From Zygaena filipendulae (taxonomy: Eukaryota > Arthropoda > Insecta > Lepidoptera > Zygaenidae): DNA of 64,000 nucleotides. Position 1 is the first letter of the stretch, and every line of letters begins with the position of its first letter. Where the stretch lies: contig OU015671.1 in NCBI GenBank assembly GCA_907165275.2, positions 10,423,501-10,487,500 on the forward strand, given 5' to 3'. Positions 1 through 20,200 of this stretch are shown here, in pieces. The notes under the pieces are model-generated. The model ran no database searches. It was given only the letters and a program-made list of their open reading frames with translations, and was not told the origin of the DNA. Position numbers and translations under genes: made by a program.

Positions 1-5542
<5,542 letters not shown>

Positions 5543-5607
5543 TCACCACACTATCACTATCACTATGAAATATCTTGTATCATTTCACTTATATGTATGA
5601 CTGAACC

Positions 5608-5613
5608 AATAAA
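5608..5613 (+). promoter_or_regulatory. ZNF330 poly(A) signal
   Basis: A canonical AATAAA lies 66 bases after the ZNF330 stop codon. Confidence 0.7.
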
Positions 5614-6485
5614 CGAATGAGAAACTAAAATGTAAATGTGTGTTGTGCAAGTCTCGATTTTTATCAGTTTGTGGTGCGGTGTGCCGGGTGTGCGTCTCAA
5701 AAAAATAACGTTATTGTTCTGAGGTGTGCGTATGACAACATGGGGTACTTACATGAAACTTATAATAAGAAATTGTGTCAATATTTCAAAAATACGGTCC
5801 AAGAAAAGCTTTATCGTGAAAGATTTAGGTACTAAAAAATTATCAATAGTTTCCAAAATATTCAAATTTTGTGAAACGGAACGTTTCAACGAAACACCAG
5901 GTGTGCCTTCCGTGGCTTCGCACGAATGCACTCGAACGCAGTAGTGATTACCTTCTCTCTGCTCGAACGCGCTCGAGCGCGCTCTGAACCCGTTCTGTGG
6001 CTTGGTGAAATTTTACTCTGACAACTGTCAGAGCGTAGTATCACCCGTTCCGTGGCTCAGAGTGCAGAAAAATTTACCCCTTTCAGGAAAGGCAAAAGAA
6101 ACGAAGTGCATACAGTCCACACATATTTTACTTTTTCTGAAGTTTTTTAATTTTAAAATGCATTGGTAAGATGCATTTTTAAGTACTAGAATTTTTAAAC
6201 GTAACTCGACACAGATCAACCCTAATTTCGCTTTTCCAATTCAAATTTGTGGTTTATGGCTCCACCGTTTTGGATATTGAAGTTACTTCTCAGAAGAATA
6301 AATAAGTTACGTATCTGTCAGTGTCACATGACCCTGTCAAAATGACTGACATCTCTATCACAGATTAATAAGCCGTAATTTTTATCTAGTAACGTCAATC
6401 TGTGTTTTGGCGGTAAGGTCAAAAGTAGGAACTTTGAAACGCTCCCTTATGCATATTTTTTTTCTTGCTTTTTCTGTTTCTTTTT
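5614..6485. other. Intergenic DNA between ZNF330 and Graf
   Basis: AT-rich, with a short GC-rich stretch near 5930-6060. That stretch contains GTAGTGATTACCTTCTCTCT, which recurs at about 46974, so it is probably repeat-derived. I see no gene. Confidence 0.4.
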
Positions 6486-7429
6486 TAACCGACTTCCAAA
6501 AAGGAGGAGGTTCTATGTTCGATTGAATGTATGTTTTTTTTTTATGTATGTTTATTTATTTATTTATTTATGTTCACCGATTACTCGAAGACGGTTGGAC
6601 CGATTTGAAAAATTCTTTTTTTGTTTGAAAGGGTATACTCCCAATTAGGTCCCATTGCCACCAAGTCGGGATCTAATGATGGGATCTTGGAGAAATCGAG
6701 GGAACTCTTCAAAGATTATGGGTACACCTACAGCGATTTTTGTATTTTTTATAGTAAATCGTTTCTTTGCTTTCGGAAAGCAAAATTTGAAGAAGTGGAA
6801 CTGATGATGAAGACCACAGATGGTCATCGGAACTACTCAATAATGGGTATTTCACGGGTTCCGAATCGTTAATTTTAATATGGTTTCTAAACAATTTATG
6901 CCCGTCACAATGTATATGGTGAAGTGGAACTGATGGTGATGTACTAGGAGAACTCCTCAACAATTAACGTCCCTGCGTCGGGAAAAGCAATATTTTGTAA
7001 AAGGTGATGAGCAGTTGACATTAGGCTATTGTAACTTAGAGAAATTACAAACTAAGTTACTTAAAAGCGAGAAATAAACAAAATTTAAACAAAAAAATTA
7101 AAACCGACTTCCAAAAACACAAAACTGAAAGCTAAAAATAAAAAGCTAAAAATAACAAAATACCGATTTAATCCAAAAGACAAAAACACACGTAATATTA
7201 TTATTGGTTTGTGCTACCACTGATCGGTATGAAGTCGGTGTCCGGTGACAAGCCAAATATGGAGGGGGAAGATGGGCTAAGTCGACTCCCGCCACCAGCT
7301 CTTCGTGAGCAGAACAACCCAAGTGGGCAGACACCAGCGGGCTTGTCACCGAATTCAAACCGATCAGATTTTGTTATTTTTAGCTTTTCAGTTTTGTGTT
7401 TTTGGAAGTCGGTTTTAATTTTATTGTTA
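6486..7429 (+). mobile_element. Inverted-terminal element with TTAACCGACTTCC ends, copy 1
   Basis: It begins TTAACCGACTTCCAAAAA and ends with the complement (TTTTTGGAAGTCGG) followed by a T-rich tail and GTTA. An internal copy of AACCGACTTCCAAAAA lies at about 7103. The same sequence is present in reverse orientation at 27351-28598, with a diverged part-copy at 39930-40185. No transposase is encoded, so it is probably a non-autonomous DNA element of a common lepidopteran family. Confidence 0.65.
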
Positions 7430-7809
7430 AAATTTTCTTGCTTTGTTTAAGTAGCCCATATATCTTTAAAATAGACTGAAAAAAAAACATGCAAGTACCC
7501 TATTGTGAGAAGTGTAGTGATATCACTAACAGGATAAAATTAAAGAAAATATTTTAGCGGTGATCGTTCGCCGCGTATAGAAAAGAAGTAGATTCCTTCC
7601 ACAGATATTCATGTATACGGATAGCAGTAGAAAATATTTTAAATGTTGTTAGAAAGAAGGTTAGATATTTTTTCCTACATAGCCCCTGAAAATTAGGCCA
7701 CGTCATTGGTCCGAATAAAAAGGCTTCTCTTTTTTGTTAAGTATTTTGTTATAATTAAGTATTATGACTATTAAGTTTCACTAACGATATACCTAGTTCC
7801 TTTGCCTAC

Positions 7810-7925
7810 TATATAGATGCATTTCGATGCAAATAACTTCAGAAGAAGAAAAATACAACTGAAATGGTTGTATGAACTTAACTTTCTTTGGCTTCCCCAT
7901 TCAAGTAAATTTAACAAAAAAAAGA
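7810..7925 (+). repeat. Dispersed repeat shared with the AIFM1 upstream region
   Basis: GCATTTCGATGCAAATAACT and the following 100 bases are recognisably repeated at about 47605-47715 upstream of AIFM1, including the AAGTAAATTTAACA end. The family is not recognised. Confidence 0.5.
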
Positions 7926-7929
7926 CGAG

Positions 7930-8236
7930 TGACGTCTGCTATCTGGCATGTTTGACAGCTTTGGTCTTTGAGCGTCGATCGGAGGAGGGCGAATGATAAA
8001 TACGTAGGTAGGCCTAGTTAATGTCGTTTCGTTATTCAATTCTTATGCGCCTAACTTTATTGTAACTGTCGCAAAGTTAATTTCAAGTATTCACATTTCG
8101 TTCTCGAAGAGTGTTCGTGCGAAGACATGTCTCGCGGAGTCAGCGGTCGGTGAAAGTTGGTGTTTAGTGTGTGACCGTGATCGAGCTTTGTGGGTAGTGG
8201 CTCTGAATAGTGAGTGAGTGAGTGTCGAGCGCCGCC
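7930..8236 (+). promoter_or_regulatory. Probable Graf promoter and 5' UTR
   Basis: This is the region directly upstream of the Graf start codon. No TATA box is obvious. GAGTCAGCGG at about 8136 could be an initiator. The start codon has an ideal GCCGCCATGG context at 8237. The transcription start is not determined. Confidence 0.4.
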
Positions 8237-11200
8237 ATGGGCGTGGGTCTGCAGCCCCTCGAGTTCACGGAGTGCCTGGCGGACAGCCCACACTTCCGCG
8301 AGAACCTGCAGCGCCACGAGAAGGAGCTGGAGCAAACCAGCCAGCAGATCAAGCGGCTCATCAAGGAGGTCAAGGATGTCGTGTCGGCTGCTAAGCGTAA
8401 GTGTAACGCGGCACCAAACTTTCCTCTATACAGCTGCCATTCCCTCCCCCTGCTACGCTGTGTCATAACTATGTCTTTGTCAAGGCTGATACAGATACAA
8501 AAAGTGCAATTGAGCATTATTGCAGTCAGTGCTATCTTGAGAGCACAACTCATGCAGTTTAGTATCCCAGTTCCTGTCCTTATCAAGTGGACGATGTAGA
8601 CAGTGTACCTTAACTGGCTTTCAATCTCCACAGTTAGTTCAATAGCTAGTTTGGCTTATCATGCTACACTATCAGGGTCATTGTCCAACTAAACAATAAG
8701 TTTGTCTTGTGCAATAATGCCATAAAAGCTTATGTGCCCTTGATGTTTTGTCTAACTGAAGCTATTATGTGTGAGTACATTGTTGAATTATTTAGTGGCT
8801 GGGCTCCTGGTTGTTTGTCAAGATTTTAAAGTATTGTAGTTTTGGATTTGTTATAGTGTTTATTATTATCATAGTACTAATAAACTGTAGTATGTATTTA
8901 ATTTAACACACAAAAAAACAGCACTAATTTATTAACTTCAATCTTAAAATGAAACTTTAAAATTAACGAAACTTTAGGATTACTTGTAACAAATCCAATG
9001 GATTTCTTTTTTGTCAAGATATAGAAATAGTTAATAATAATAATTTTTATTTCTTTCTTTAGGCTTACAATAACTAGACATACATAATGCATCCTATTTA
9101 TATTATAATTTTGACTTTAATTTTACAGAAGGTTAAAAAACAATAGGAAAAAAAACTCGCAAATTTAGATTTTTTAAATAATTAATGTTCATTTTATCAT
9201 TTGGAGGTGTGACCGTGAAGGGTTAATATCTATACAAATATTATAAAGCTGAAGAGTTTTTTTGCTTGAATGCGCTAATCTCAAGAACTACAGGTCCAAT
9301 TTGAAAAATTAATAAGTTCGGTAGTTTTCCAGAATATGAGGAAAATAAATTTTTATATATCAACACTCAAAGTCCAATAGGAGCAGAGCAGCAATAAAAA
9401 ATGTTGCTCAAACGGTAAAAAATATTCCTTATAAGAGTTTATATTGTATACACTGTGTTAACGGTTAGCTATGGAGTATATTTTAGTTAGTTTTTCCTCA
9501 AATTAACATAAGTGAAACTGCGGGGCACAGCTAGTATTATATTATATTGTGTCTTCTACTGTGTGTGCATAAAGTATATTTGATTGATTGATTAATAATT
9601 CCCAATGCTTGTGTAGCATTTACATAAATTGTGCCAAATCATTGGAGATGGTATGTGTGCCAGTGGGTCTACTGGTTAGCTGCTTGATAAATGCAAGAAC
9701 ACCCAGGCAGTTAAAAAAAATTGTCAGTGAGATTTAAATATAAGTTAATACATACTTATGGAAAAGCTTCTCTTGTATTCCTATATGCAACATGTAGTAC
9801 ATTTGTTCCTAAACAAAATATAAGCATTAACCTAAATGTGTTGTTAAATAGTGACTCTAACCATCGAGTTAATCACAATCAAAGCTACACCTTATTTTAT
9901 ACTAGCTGTGCCCCGCGGTTTCACCCAAGGTAATTTCGGAGTTACTGCGAGAATTCTGGGATAAAAAGTATCCTATGTTCTTCTCGGTACCCCTGACAAT
10001 GTGCATGCAAAATTTCATCCAAATCTGTTCAGCCGTTTTTGCGTGATTGAGTAACAAACATCCAAACATCTAAACAGCCAAACATCCAAACATCCACACT
10101 TTCACATTTATAATATTAGTAGGATTATTGTTAATTAATTACAGTCAGATGAAGCCAGCCTGAATTAGTTCATGAATTGTGCATTGTAATCAGTAGGTAG
10201 GTACCTATAATATACAATTAGCAGTGCTTTAAATGGTCAAGCAAAAACTGATAACATTCAGTTCTGTTATTGTCACACGTAGTGGGCCTGTTGATGTGAT
10301 GTGTTTATTGAGCTCATAATAGTTATTTAATGGTTTCCTTTAAAGTTGTGGCACACTGGTGAGTGGTGACATCCGTGCTGCGGCTCGGGCGAGCGAACGT
10401 GCGACGCAAATGTAGTGTGCCAAGAGCTTTGCACAGCATTGCCTGCTACAATTTTGCCTGTTTACTTCACTCTAATTTATATATTATTATCTTTATAATA
10501 TTTTGTATGCTGTTTAGTTCATTCAACATCTGTGTGCTGGACAAAACACAGCAGGAAATATATCTAGTTTCATTTAAAGTTCCCATCTGGCCATTTCGAT
10601 ATACATATAACTCGGCTAATGTAATGATAGAAAATTGTATTAGCTTTTATATCCGTTGGTACCACAACATCGCCTACCTACCAGCATTGAAATATTTTCC
10701 GTCTGCTTTTAATGTATGTATGATAACGTCTTAAGCAGTATTACGTAGGCGATGCGCGCGCGCCGCGATGTGTTCGATGGAGGTGGGGCATGCAGATAGT
10801 GTTATCACGAATTCACGACTTATTACTTGAGCGAGCGCGGGCGCGGGCGCTGATAGCCGGCCGGCCGGTGCGGGGATCCGCTCGGGGAGGGCACCGTGGG
10901 GCATAGTATATCCCCTGTCCGGTTAATAATTAATGCATGAGTATCCCCCTGCCTTAATACATCGGTGATGACTTTGTCTTTTCAATCTTCCCATATAAGC
11001 GATTTTTTTTTATAGTGAACTTATGATCAGTTAACTCTTCCCTCGTTAAAGGACAAAATCGAATTACATGGACTAAAAAATAATTATTATAGCTCAGTAC
11101 ATGAGCATGACGTTGATAAGACCTCGTAGCGACAAGAGCGTAGCGTGGTGGGTTGACTCATTGAGTGGACTGGTCGATATGGACGAATAAATAATTATCA

Positions 11201-14200
11201 TGTCTATATTTGCAACTTGTGTAATATCTAGTACAGCTGTAAAATGATACTAATAAATAATTAATTTAATATTGCTAATAGGTATACGATGACGCCTCAA
11301 GTGTGCTCCGTGTGCTCCAAACACGAGGTCGCCGAAACAACAAGTATACCTATCCAAATCCAAAATCGGGCGACGCGCGACGTTAAATTATCATTAGAAG
11401 TAGGCGTTATTTTGTGTTGCAATTTTTTGTTTTTACTTGTTGGTCTGGTTCTACTTAGTATGTTTTAAATCTTAGAAGTTAGAATATTATCTCGTAGCAG
11501 TTTTAAATGTAGTTAACTACATTGATGATGGAATGTCCCAAATAGCGTGAAATAATGTTCGCATGACGTCGGCTGCGCATTGAGAATCAATTCCGAAATG
11601 GTGGTGAGGTGCGCCCTGTGTGCCCGTGTGTACCTATGCCGTATGTATGTACATATGTGTGGCGGCGTGCGCAGGGCTGGGCGCGGCGCAGGTGGCGCTG
11701 GCGACGAGCATGGAGCAGTTCGAGTTCGCGTTCATCGGCGCCTCCATGACGGAGGACGAGCGCGTCATCGGCCGCTCGCTGCACCACTTCGCCGGCCTCA
11801 TCCGCACCATCGAGGCCGAGCGGGACCGCATGGTTAGTGCCAGCTTCTCCTCCCCAACCTCCTCTACACACGCATGCACACACTGCCGCAACTTGTTCAG
11901 CGGAAATTATACTCAGAAATAAGGCCCTGACGTTTGAAAGAGACCACAGGATTACTTAGAGGCCGAAGAGATGAGGACATGAGGTCAACTTCACCGAAGA
12001 TGGACATGGGCTGATCCTTGGGCAATGGGCATGTTGACTATTTTTTTTTACTCCGTCTTTTAGATTATTAAAATACATTGGACACGTATTTTTCTTTTTT
12101 TACGTAAGTAAGTCAAAAAATGACGGCGATATATTGAGTTGAAATTTCGCGTGACGTCACTATTCTGACAGTTTGTATGGCGGTTTTCGCGGTTAGTAAC
12201 GTCACGACCTCCTCACCCTAAGCATTAATGCGCTTTATCTCTGTATATTTTAATTTATTTGAAAAAGCAAAAAAATACGTGTCTATTGTTTTTTTATTTT
12301 CTAACTGACGGACTAATTAGATGTTGATTTTCAAAAGTAGTCCACATCCCCATTGACCGGGTTCAAATAAACGTGGGATTGGGACTTGGGCATTAATCGG
12401 GTTTTAATACCTAAGCATCGGGGTATCCCATCTCGGCGCGACCTGCGCAACAATACACACGACACGACACATCACTTCCCGCCTGTCAGCGACCGCGGAC
12501 CGACCTCACTGTGTTGTACCTACAGCTACATGACTACATGAGTGTACACAACTAACTGATTTTGATTTGCCTGGACTTTATCTGCATTGTTGTTGTTATG
12601 AAAATGAGATAATAATTAAATATTCCTAGATTCAGAAGCTTTCAACCCTTTGTCCTGAAAGTTTATATCAATAATACCTCGTCATACCTCGTACTACAAC
12701 CCAGTCGTTAGGATGTGCAGATCTTATAACTCGGTGATTTCTTCCTGTTCAGAAGTGGTTCAGAACTGGACATATTTGACAGTAGGTTATTGTTAATGTC
12801 TGTGTCTCGTTGTGTGCCAATAAATAAATAAATAATGCATTCCGTATGACTCGACGCGGTGCGCGGGGCGCGGGGCGGGGCGCGGGCGCGGGCTATGGTG
12901 CACGGGGAGTCAGCCCGCCGCGCCGCGCCGCGCCGCGCCGCACGGAAACACTGCCATGGTCATGCCTTGTGCTGCGTGGTGGCTCTGCGATCAGTTTGTT
13001 ACACTTGTTATGTGCTTGTTATAACGAATGAATACAAATCGAGCCCGGCTTATCGCCGGCGGTGGCGCTGACGCCGCGCCACGCTGTGTGTACAATGTTA
13101 ATGAGGTAGGTACTTAAATACAATTAAAACAAACATTCACTCTCGCCGGCGGGCGGCGGGCGGCGGGCGGCGGGGCGGGGTGGGCCACTCAGCCACTCTC
13201 ACTTTTATGCCACCTTTCAGCGGTCATTGCAAGTGGCGGTCACGCGCGTTCACGTCATTTGTGTCGTCATCGCCATTAAGAGATGCTTATTGCACTCATA
13301 TATGTATAGAAATTTTTTTATTTATTTTTTTGGGCTTCATTTATTCATCGATCCTTTTATTTTATTTGGTTTTTGGATACCAAATATTCTGTATAAATTT
13401 TCTTTTTGTTAAAACTGAATCTTATGAATTGTGATCGCACGCTGTGTTCACTTCTGGTAGGATGTACACGACATGCATGACATTTGTATTTAATTTTTAC
13501 CTATGTGCGACAATAATGTGTATCATCCGGTTTAGTGAACCTTTAATAAAAAAAAAAAAAAAAATGTGTTGACCTCATGTTGACCTCCGGGCGCCGCCAT
13601 TAATCATTATTCACCATAACCAACTATTTCCATTGCCCATAACGCGCGTTCCAAAAACATCATCACAAACGTTCCGATGGTAAAATACCTATTAGAAATT
13701 AATAATCTGTATGCCATAAGATAGTATGTATTTTTTATTACTTATGTTTACAGTAAAATTATTTGAATAATTTTAATTTGAATAATGAAACTTTGACGAA
13801 CTGGCGCGTCAACGCGTCGCGTCCTTCGCGTGGCTCAGAACATGACGCGGGCGTATCGAGCGAATCGCTCCGTATCCATTGGAGATTATGAAGATGTGAC
13901 TCCAATGGCTAGCTAGTATTGTGGTGAGCGGTGACCGGCGCGACGTGCGGCGGCGCGACGTGCGGCCGCGATTTCACCCGCGTTAATTTCGAAATTGCCT
14001 CGGGAATTCTGGGATAAAACCGTGCCCTATGTCCCTTTCTGTACTCCCTACAACATACAAGCAAAATTTCATGATAATCGGACAGCTAGTAGATTATAAT
14101 ATTATTATTTTTGATTTTACACGAGTGTTACACCACCTGTATACGAGTATAATATGCTTTATGCGTGCTGCGTGCGTGCGCCGTGCCCACACCCGGAGTG

Positions 14201-17200
14201 ACGGTGGTTGTGTTGCAGCTGGGGCGCGCGCACGATCAGATCATCCAGCCGCTGGAGCGCTTCCGCAAGGAGCACATCGGCGCCGTCAAGGTGAGCTGCA
14301 GCGCTATACAGTCTACACTGTAGAGTGTAGGTACACCTACCGGTTACCGCCATCTAGTGCTGACTACACGGACCGACGCTATGGGGTCCAAAAATTGCAA
14401 TGTTTCTCTAATAAGAAGTGAAATTGTATCTTCTATCATGTGGGTATTATTATCGTTCTTCTATTTTTATGTTCTTTATTACTCAATTATAGTAAATAAA
14501 TACTTTATTAATCTCGGCAAGATTTCTCTTACTCGAATAACCTTTATAAGTTTTGTTGGAGTTTGAAATGTTTTTGCGTTCGAATCTCGGCCGAGGTATA
14601 GCTATATTTAAGTGACCGTGCGCGTGTTCGTGTGCGCAGGAGGGCAAGAAGAAGTTCGACAAGAAGACGGCCAAGTTCTGCCAGACGCAGGAGCGCACGC
14701 TGTCGCTGTCCGCCCGCAAGCAGGAGAACGTGTTCCAGGAGGTGGGTAGCGCCTCCCCGCCCGCCGCGCGCCCTGTGACGTGCGCGTGACGTATAGTAAC
14801 GTGTGTGTGTGCGCTGCGGCAGGCGGACGCGGCGATGGACATGGCGGAGCGCGACTTCTGCCAGGCGTCGCTGGAGTACGTGTTCCAGCTGCAGGCGGTG
14901 CAGGAGCGCAAGAAGTTCGAGCTGGTGGAGACGCTGCTGTGCTTCGTGTTCGGCTGGTGGACCTTCCACCACACGGCGCACGACGTGCACCACGACGCCG
15001 AGCCGCTGGTGCGCGACCTGCAGCTGCGCATACAGAGGGTACATACACACAGTAAACACACAGCCACACACAGTACCCACAGCACACATTCACCAGGAGC
15101 AGCAACTATCTCATTTGCACTTTTAGGAACTTTGCAATTTTAATTATACTTTTGATTTTGTCTTCGCCTATCCTATTTCTGATTTATACTTATCGTCCTA
15201 GTCAGATTTTCATCTTCTATTCTTCTTCTGGATTTTTTAGACTTAATGTGCCCCCGGCTGCGTGGCCCCTGCGCCGCCCCCGCCGCGCCCCGCCCCGCCC
15301 GCCCGGCCGCGCCGCGCGGTACGCCGCGGGGGACCGCTCCCGCTCCCTCTTCCGCTCCCGCTCCCGCTCTCACCCGCACTAACCGTTTTGGCTTTCACCT
15401 GAATGTTCTGGTTTTTCCACTAATCATTAGTGGCGAAATCTATTCGCCGACGCATGCCGAGGTTGACTTTCGATGCGGGTTACAAATGTGACAGCAGTGT
15501 TTTGAAGTTCACCCGCGCCGTCTCATCCCGCCGCGCGCCGCCCCGCCCCGTCCATCCATCACGCACTCGATACTCATAATATACTCACTACATATAAACT
15601 GTATAATTCGCCTCTCACATCGGTTTGTCGTGCTTTAAAACGAAATTTTAACAGTAATGAAAGTGTCTTGTGTCGATTTGATTTTTTTTTTTGCTAAATC
15701 TAAAGCATCATGTGACTGACTGAGAGTGTGCGCGTGTGCGTGTGCGTGTGCGCATGGCGGCGGCTACACGTTGTGCGTGTGTGCGTGTTGCAGACGCGGA
15801 GCAACTTCGAGGAGACGAGCAAGCAGACCGAGTCGCTCATGAAGAAGATGATGGAGGTGCGCCAGCTGGTGAGTTCGGCGGCGAGGCGCGTAGTTTACCA
15901 TACATGTGTATGTGAACTCTTCCGCTGAAGGTACATACCACACACCTGCCGCTGTGTAAACTGGCAGCGGGCGACGCCGTTGGCAATATGTGCCTTCAGC
16001 GGGGGCGCGATAGGGTTCGTGTTCCCTTGGCGCCGGTAACGTGTCTCCCGCCCGCAGAGCAAGGAGGAGGAGCACGGAGGGGGCGAGGAGGCGGCCGGGG
16101 GCGGGGGCGGCAGCCGCGCCGGGTACCTGTTCCTCATGGAGAAGAGTGAGTGGCGGGCAGGGGGCCGCGGGCATTCTATACTTATACGCACTTTATTCAG
16201 AAATCAACTGACATAAACACGCAATACACAATAGGTATGTACCTAGCTAACTGTACAAGTTGATCATCGATTTTTACACATGGATAAACAAATACAAATA
16301 GTAGGTATTATATTGCCGTCAAGTCCTGTATCGTTAATCATTATAATTATCATGTTGATACATACATATATAACCGTCCGGCGCCGGCCGCGCCCCGCGC
16401 CCCGCGCCCCGTGGGGTGTGTGCGGGGCGCGGGGCGCGAGGCTGACGGGGAGTGTCGCTCGCTGCAGAGGCGTTCGGCACCGCGTGGACCAAGCAGTACT
16501 GCACCTACGAGAAGAGCTCCAAGCTGCTGTCGCTGATGCCCTACAACCAGATCAACGTCAAGTCGGTCAGTATTCGGGGCGTGCTGCCTGTCGTACGGGG
16601 TAGGGTCGCCTCGAGCCACCCGTCACGCGTGTGTGTGTGTGTGTGTGTGTGTGCGCAGACTTCGCCCCCGGAGAGCGTGTGCCTGTGCGGGGCGCGCTGC
16701 GCGGACGCGGCGGAGCGCCGCTTCTGCTGGGAGGCGGTGCCGGCGGACCGCGAGCGCGCGCCGCTCACGCTGCAGGCGCTCAGCGAGGCGGACCGCGCCG
16801 CGTGGCTGCGCGCCGTCGACTGCGCGCCGCCCTCGCCCGCGCCGCCCGCCGCCGCGCCCGCAGCGCCCGCGGCGGGGGCGCCGGGGGTGGGGGCGGGCGG
16901 CGACGCGTGGCCGCTGGACGAGGCGGGGTTCGCGTTCGTGCGGCGGCTGGTGGCGAGCGTGGAGGCGCGCGGCCTGGACGAGCAGGGGCTGTACCGCGTG
17001 GCGGGCGTGGCGAGCCGCGTGGCGCGCCTGGTGGCGGCGGCGCGCCAGCCCGCGCCCGCGCCCGCCGGCGCCGGCGCCGACCCGCTGGCCGCCGAGCTGG
17101 ACACGCGCACGCTCACCTCGGCGCTCAAGAGCTACCTGCGCGCGCTGCCCGAGCCCGTGCTCACGCGCCGCCTGCACCACCAGTTCATCGCCGCCGCCAA

Positions 17201-20200
17201 GTGCGAGAGCCGCGCGGAGCGGGCGGCCGCGGTGCAGGCGCTGGTGCGCGCGCTGCCGCCCGACCACTACGAGATGCTCAAGCTGGTCATCACGCACCTG
17301 CGCAAGTGGGTACCCCCCTGGAGTGGCGGTGCGCGTGACGCGCGTGTGACGCGTGCGTGACGGGTGCGTGACGTGTGCGCAGGGTGGCGGCGCACAGCGA
17401 TCGCAACCTGATGACGGCGTCCAACCTGGCGGTGTGCTTCGGGCCGACGCTGCTGCGCGCCGAGCGCGAGACCGTGGCCTCCATCCTCGACCTGAAGTTC
17501 TACAACGTGCTGGTGGAGACGCTGCTCGACCACGACATGTTCCAGGACGGCGCCGCCCCCGCCGCCCCCGCCCCCGCGCCCACCCCGCCGCCCGCCGCCT
17601 GCCTCCAACACAACGGCGTCGGCCGGTGAGTGCTGCTCGTGTTATTATTATTATATTTTCGTAGTGAAACTTCTTAGATGGCGCTTCGATGGTCATTGGA
17701 CGAGTGTTGAGAGTGGAACGAGGACGCCGCGCGTTACGCGAGAGGGAAGAAAGGCATTTCTCTTACGTGTCTATGCGTGAGAGGGAAGGAATGTTCGAAA
17801 ATATCTCTGACTTTTTTTGTATTGTGATAAAAAACAACAACTTACCAGATAGCTAAAGCCGAGAGCCGCTTCGCCGAGTTGTGTCCCGGTCGCGCCGCGC
17901 CCGGCCGCGCTTCGCTTTAGCGCCCGGTTAGAGCCGTGAAATGTCACATGTAATACGTATTTGTGTTTAGATCTTTTCGGTCCTGAGTCTTGACGCTCGT
18001 TCAAGTTTGGTCAATGATTACCTAATCAATATTATCTTCGAAATAACAGTGGATTCGCCATTTTCAAAATAATCAACGCGAAATGAATGAAATTGTTTCA
18101 AATATTAATTTTAAATGTTTAAATTTGCTAACGTCTCGTCGCGCGTTACCGGTCGGCCTCCGGTACCTACTACAACATCGGTCGCAAATGCAATACGTAG
18201 GTTATATAACTGCTCTACAATCCACGAACGTTCTATGATTGAGTCCTACATGCCTACAAACCTTTCCTCTCTATATTAAAAAGATCAAATTCAAAATATG
18301 TTTATTACTAAGGATCGGTACAATCGCTTATAATCGTCAGCAAGCGATTCATAAAATAGGGATGTTGACGACTTTTGATAATCAAAATTCTAATTAGTCC
18401 GTCAGTTGGCAAATTAAAAATCATTAGACACTCGTATCACTCGTATTTTTTTATTTTTCAAATAAATGAAAATAGACAGAGATAAAGCGCATTATAATAG
18501 TTTAGGGTGGGGGCTCGTGACGTCACTTACCGCTACAAGCCGCCAAACAAACTGCACTGGTTAGTGACGTCACGCGAAATTTCAACTCAATGTATCGCCG
18601 TTATTTTTTGACTACGTAAAAAATGAAAAAATACGTGTCCAATATTTTTTATCTACAAGACGGACTAAAAAAAATTAGTCAAATAGCCTATTAAGTTGAT
18701 GAATTGCTGTCAGTTCGGAACGCGGGCTCTACTGACAAGAACTGACAAGAAACTCAGCAGCGTTATCTTTTTTATTATTGGCACAATCAGGTAGGTAGGT
18801 ACCTACCTACTAATAAAATAGGATTACAAAAAAATAATATTTTATAGAGCAATTCATTTGCTAACGTTTGCGTAATTTAAATAATCTACTAATTATGCTT
18901 TATCGCATAGTTTGTCTTATTATAAAGAGCAAAAGTTTGTGAGTTTGTGACGTTCTAAGAGTTAATCTCTGGATCAATTGAACCGATTTTGAAAATTATT
19001 TCACTTATGGGAAGCTATCCTGAGTGTCATAGGGTACTTTTTATTCCGTAAACACGGGGGAAAGCTATCTCTGGATCTACTGAACCCATTTTGAAAATTC
19101 TTTCACTTATAGATAGGAAACTAAAGTAATCCTGAGTGTCAGAGTACTTTTTATCATGGAATCCCCACGGGAACTCCGAAATAACCGTGGGTGAAACCGC
19201 GGGGTCAGCTAGTGTTTGATAAAGGTCTTAAATTTATTAATTGACAAGTTTAAATACATCGTTTGGAAGCTTGTTATAAAAGTGTATACTTGCCCTATAA
19301 AAGAGACAGAGATTTTATGAAGCCTAGTACTCACTGGGCACGGCGAGTTTATCTTTATTTCTTAAGTTGAGATTATGTAAATCACTATTTTCAAAAATTA
19401 AATTATTATTGTGTGTCTCATCGTGTCAGTAATTATAATAATAATATTCGAGTTTGGTTCTGTAGCGTGAAGGCGCTACGGAAGGCCCTACAGTGGTACG
19501 TGACGTGGCACTGCATATAGTAGATGTAGATCTAGTTGTTCCCAGCTGTTTCACTCGCGTTCATTTCAGAGTTTCCGCGGGAATTCCAGGATAAAAAGTC
19601 AAGGTGCGAGGATATATTATATCAATGGATATATATCCTCCAATGCTTTTTTATATATACATATATATAATTATAATAATAATATTCGAGTTTGGTTCTG
19701 TAGCGTGAAGGCGCTACGGAAGGCCCTACAGTGGTACGTGACGTGGCACTGCATATAGTAGATGTAGATCTAGTTGTTCCCAGCTGTTTCACTCGCGTTC
19801 ATTTCAGAGTTTCCGCGGGAATTCCAGGATAAAAAGTCAAGGTGCGAGGATATATTATATCAATGGATATATATCCTCCAATGCTTTTTTATATATACAT
19901 ATATATAATTAAAATAATAATATTCAAGAATTTTTAAAAATACATTCTCACAAATAATAAGTTTTAATCCTTTGTTGAGTCCATTTTATGTTTTTAGTTC
20001 ATTTTTCTCATTTATTAGAAGATTTTATGTTTTTGAGTTGATTTGTCCTGATTTTTTATAAAATTATATATATTTATGTATATTTCAGTTTTGGTGTCCA
20101 TAAGAGTGTCCATAATCCCCTCCTCCCCTGATGATGAGGTTGAGGTGAGGTTTTAGACTACCCCACCCATCACGTGTATTTTTTTAGTACAAAGTATATT

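Noticed and set aside
10363..10734. 123-codon open frame in Graf intron 1
   Set aside because: AT-rich codon use, no recognisable domain and no splice or promoter support.
16541..17696. Long minus-strand frames over Graf exon 9
   Set aside because: They are shadows of the very GC-rich RhoGAP exon on the plus strand and have no homology of their own.
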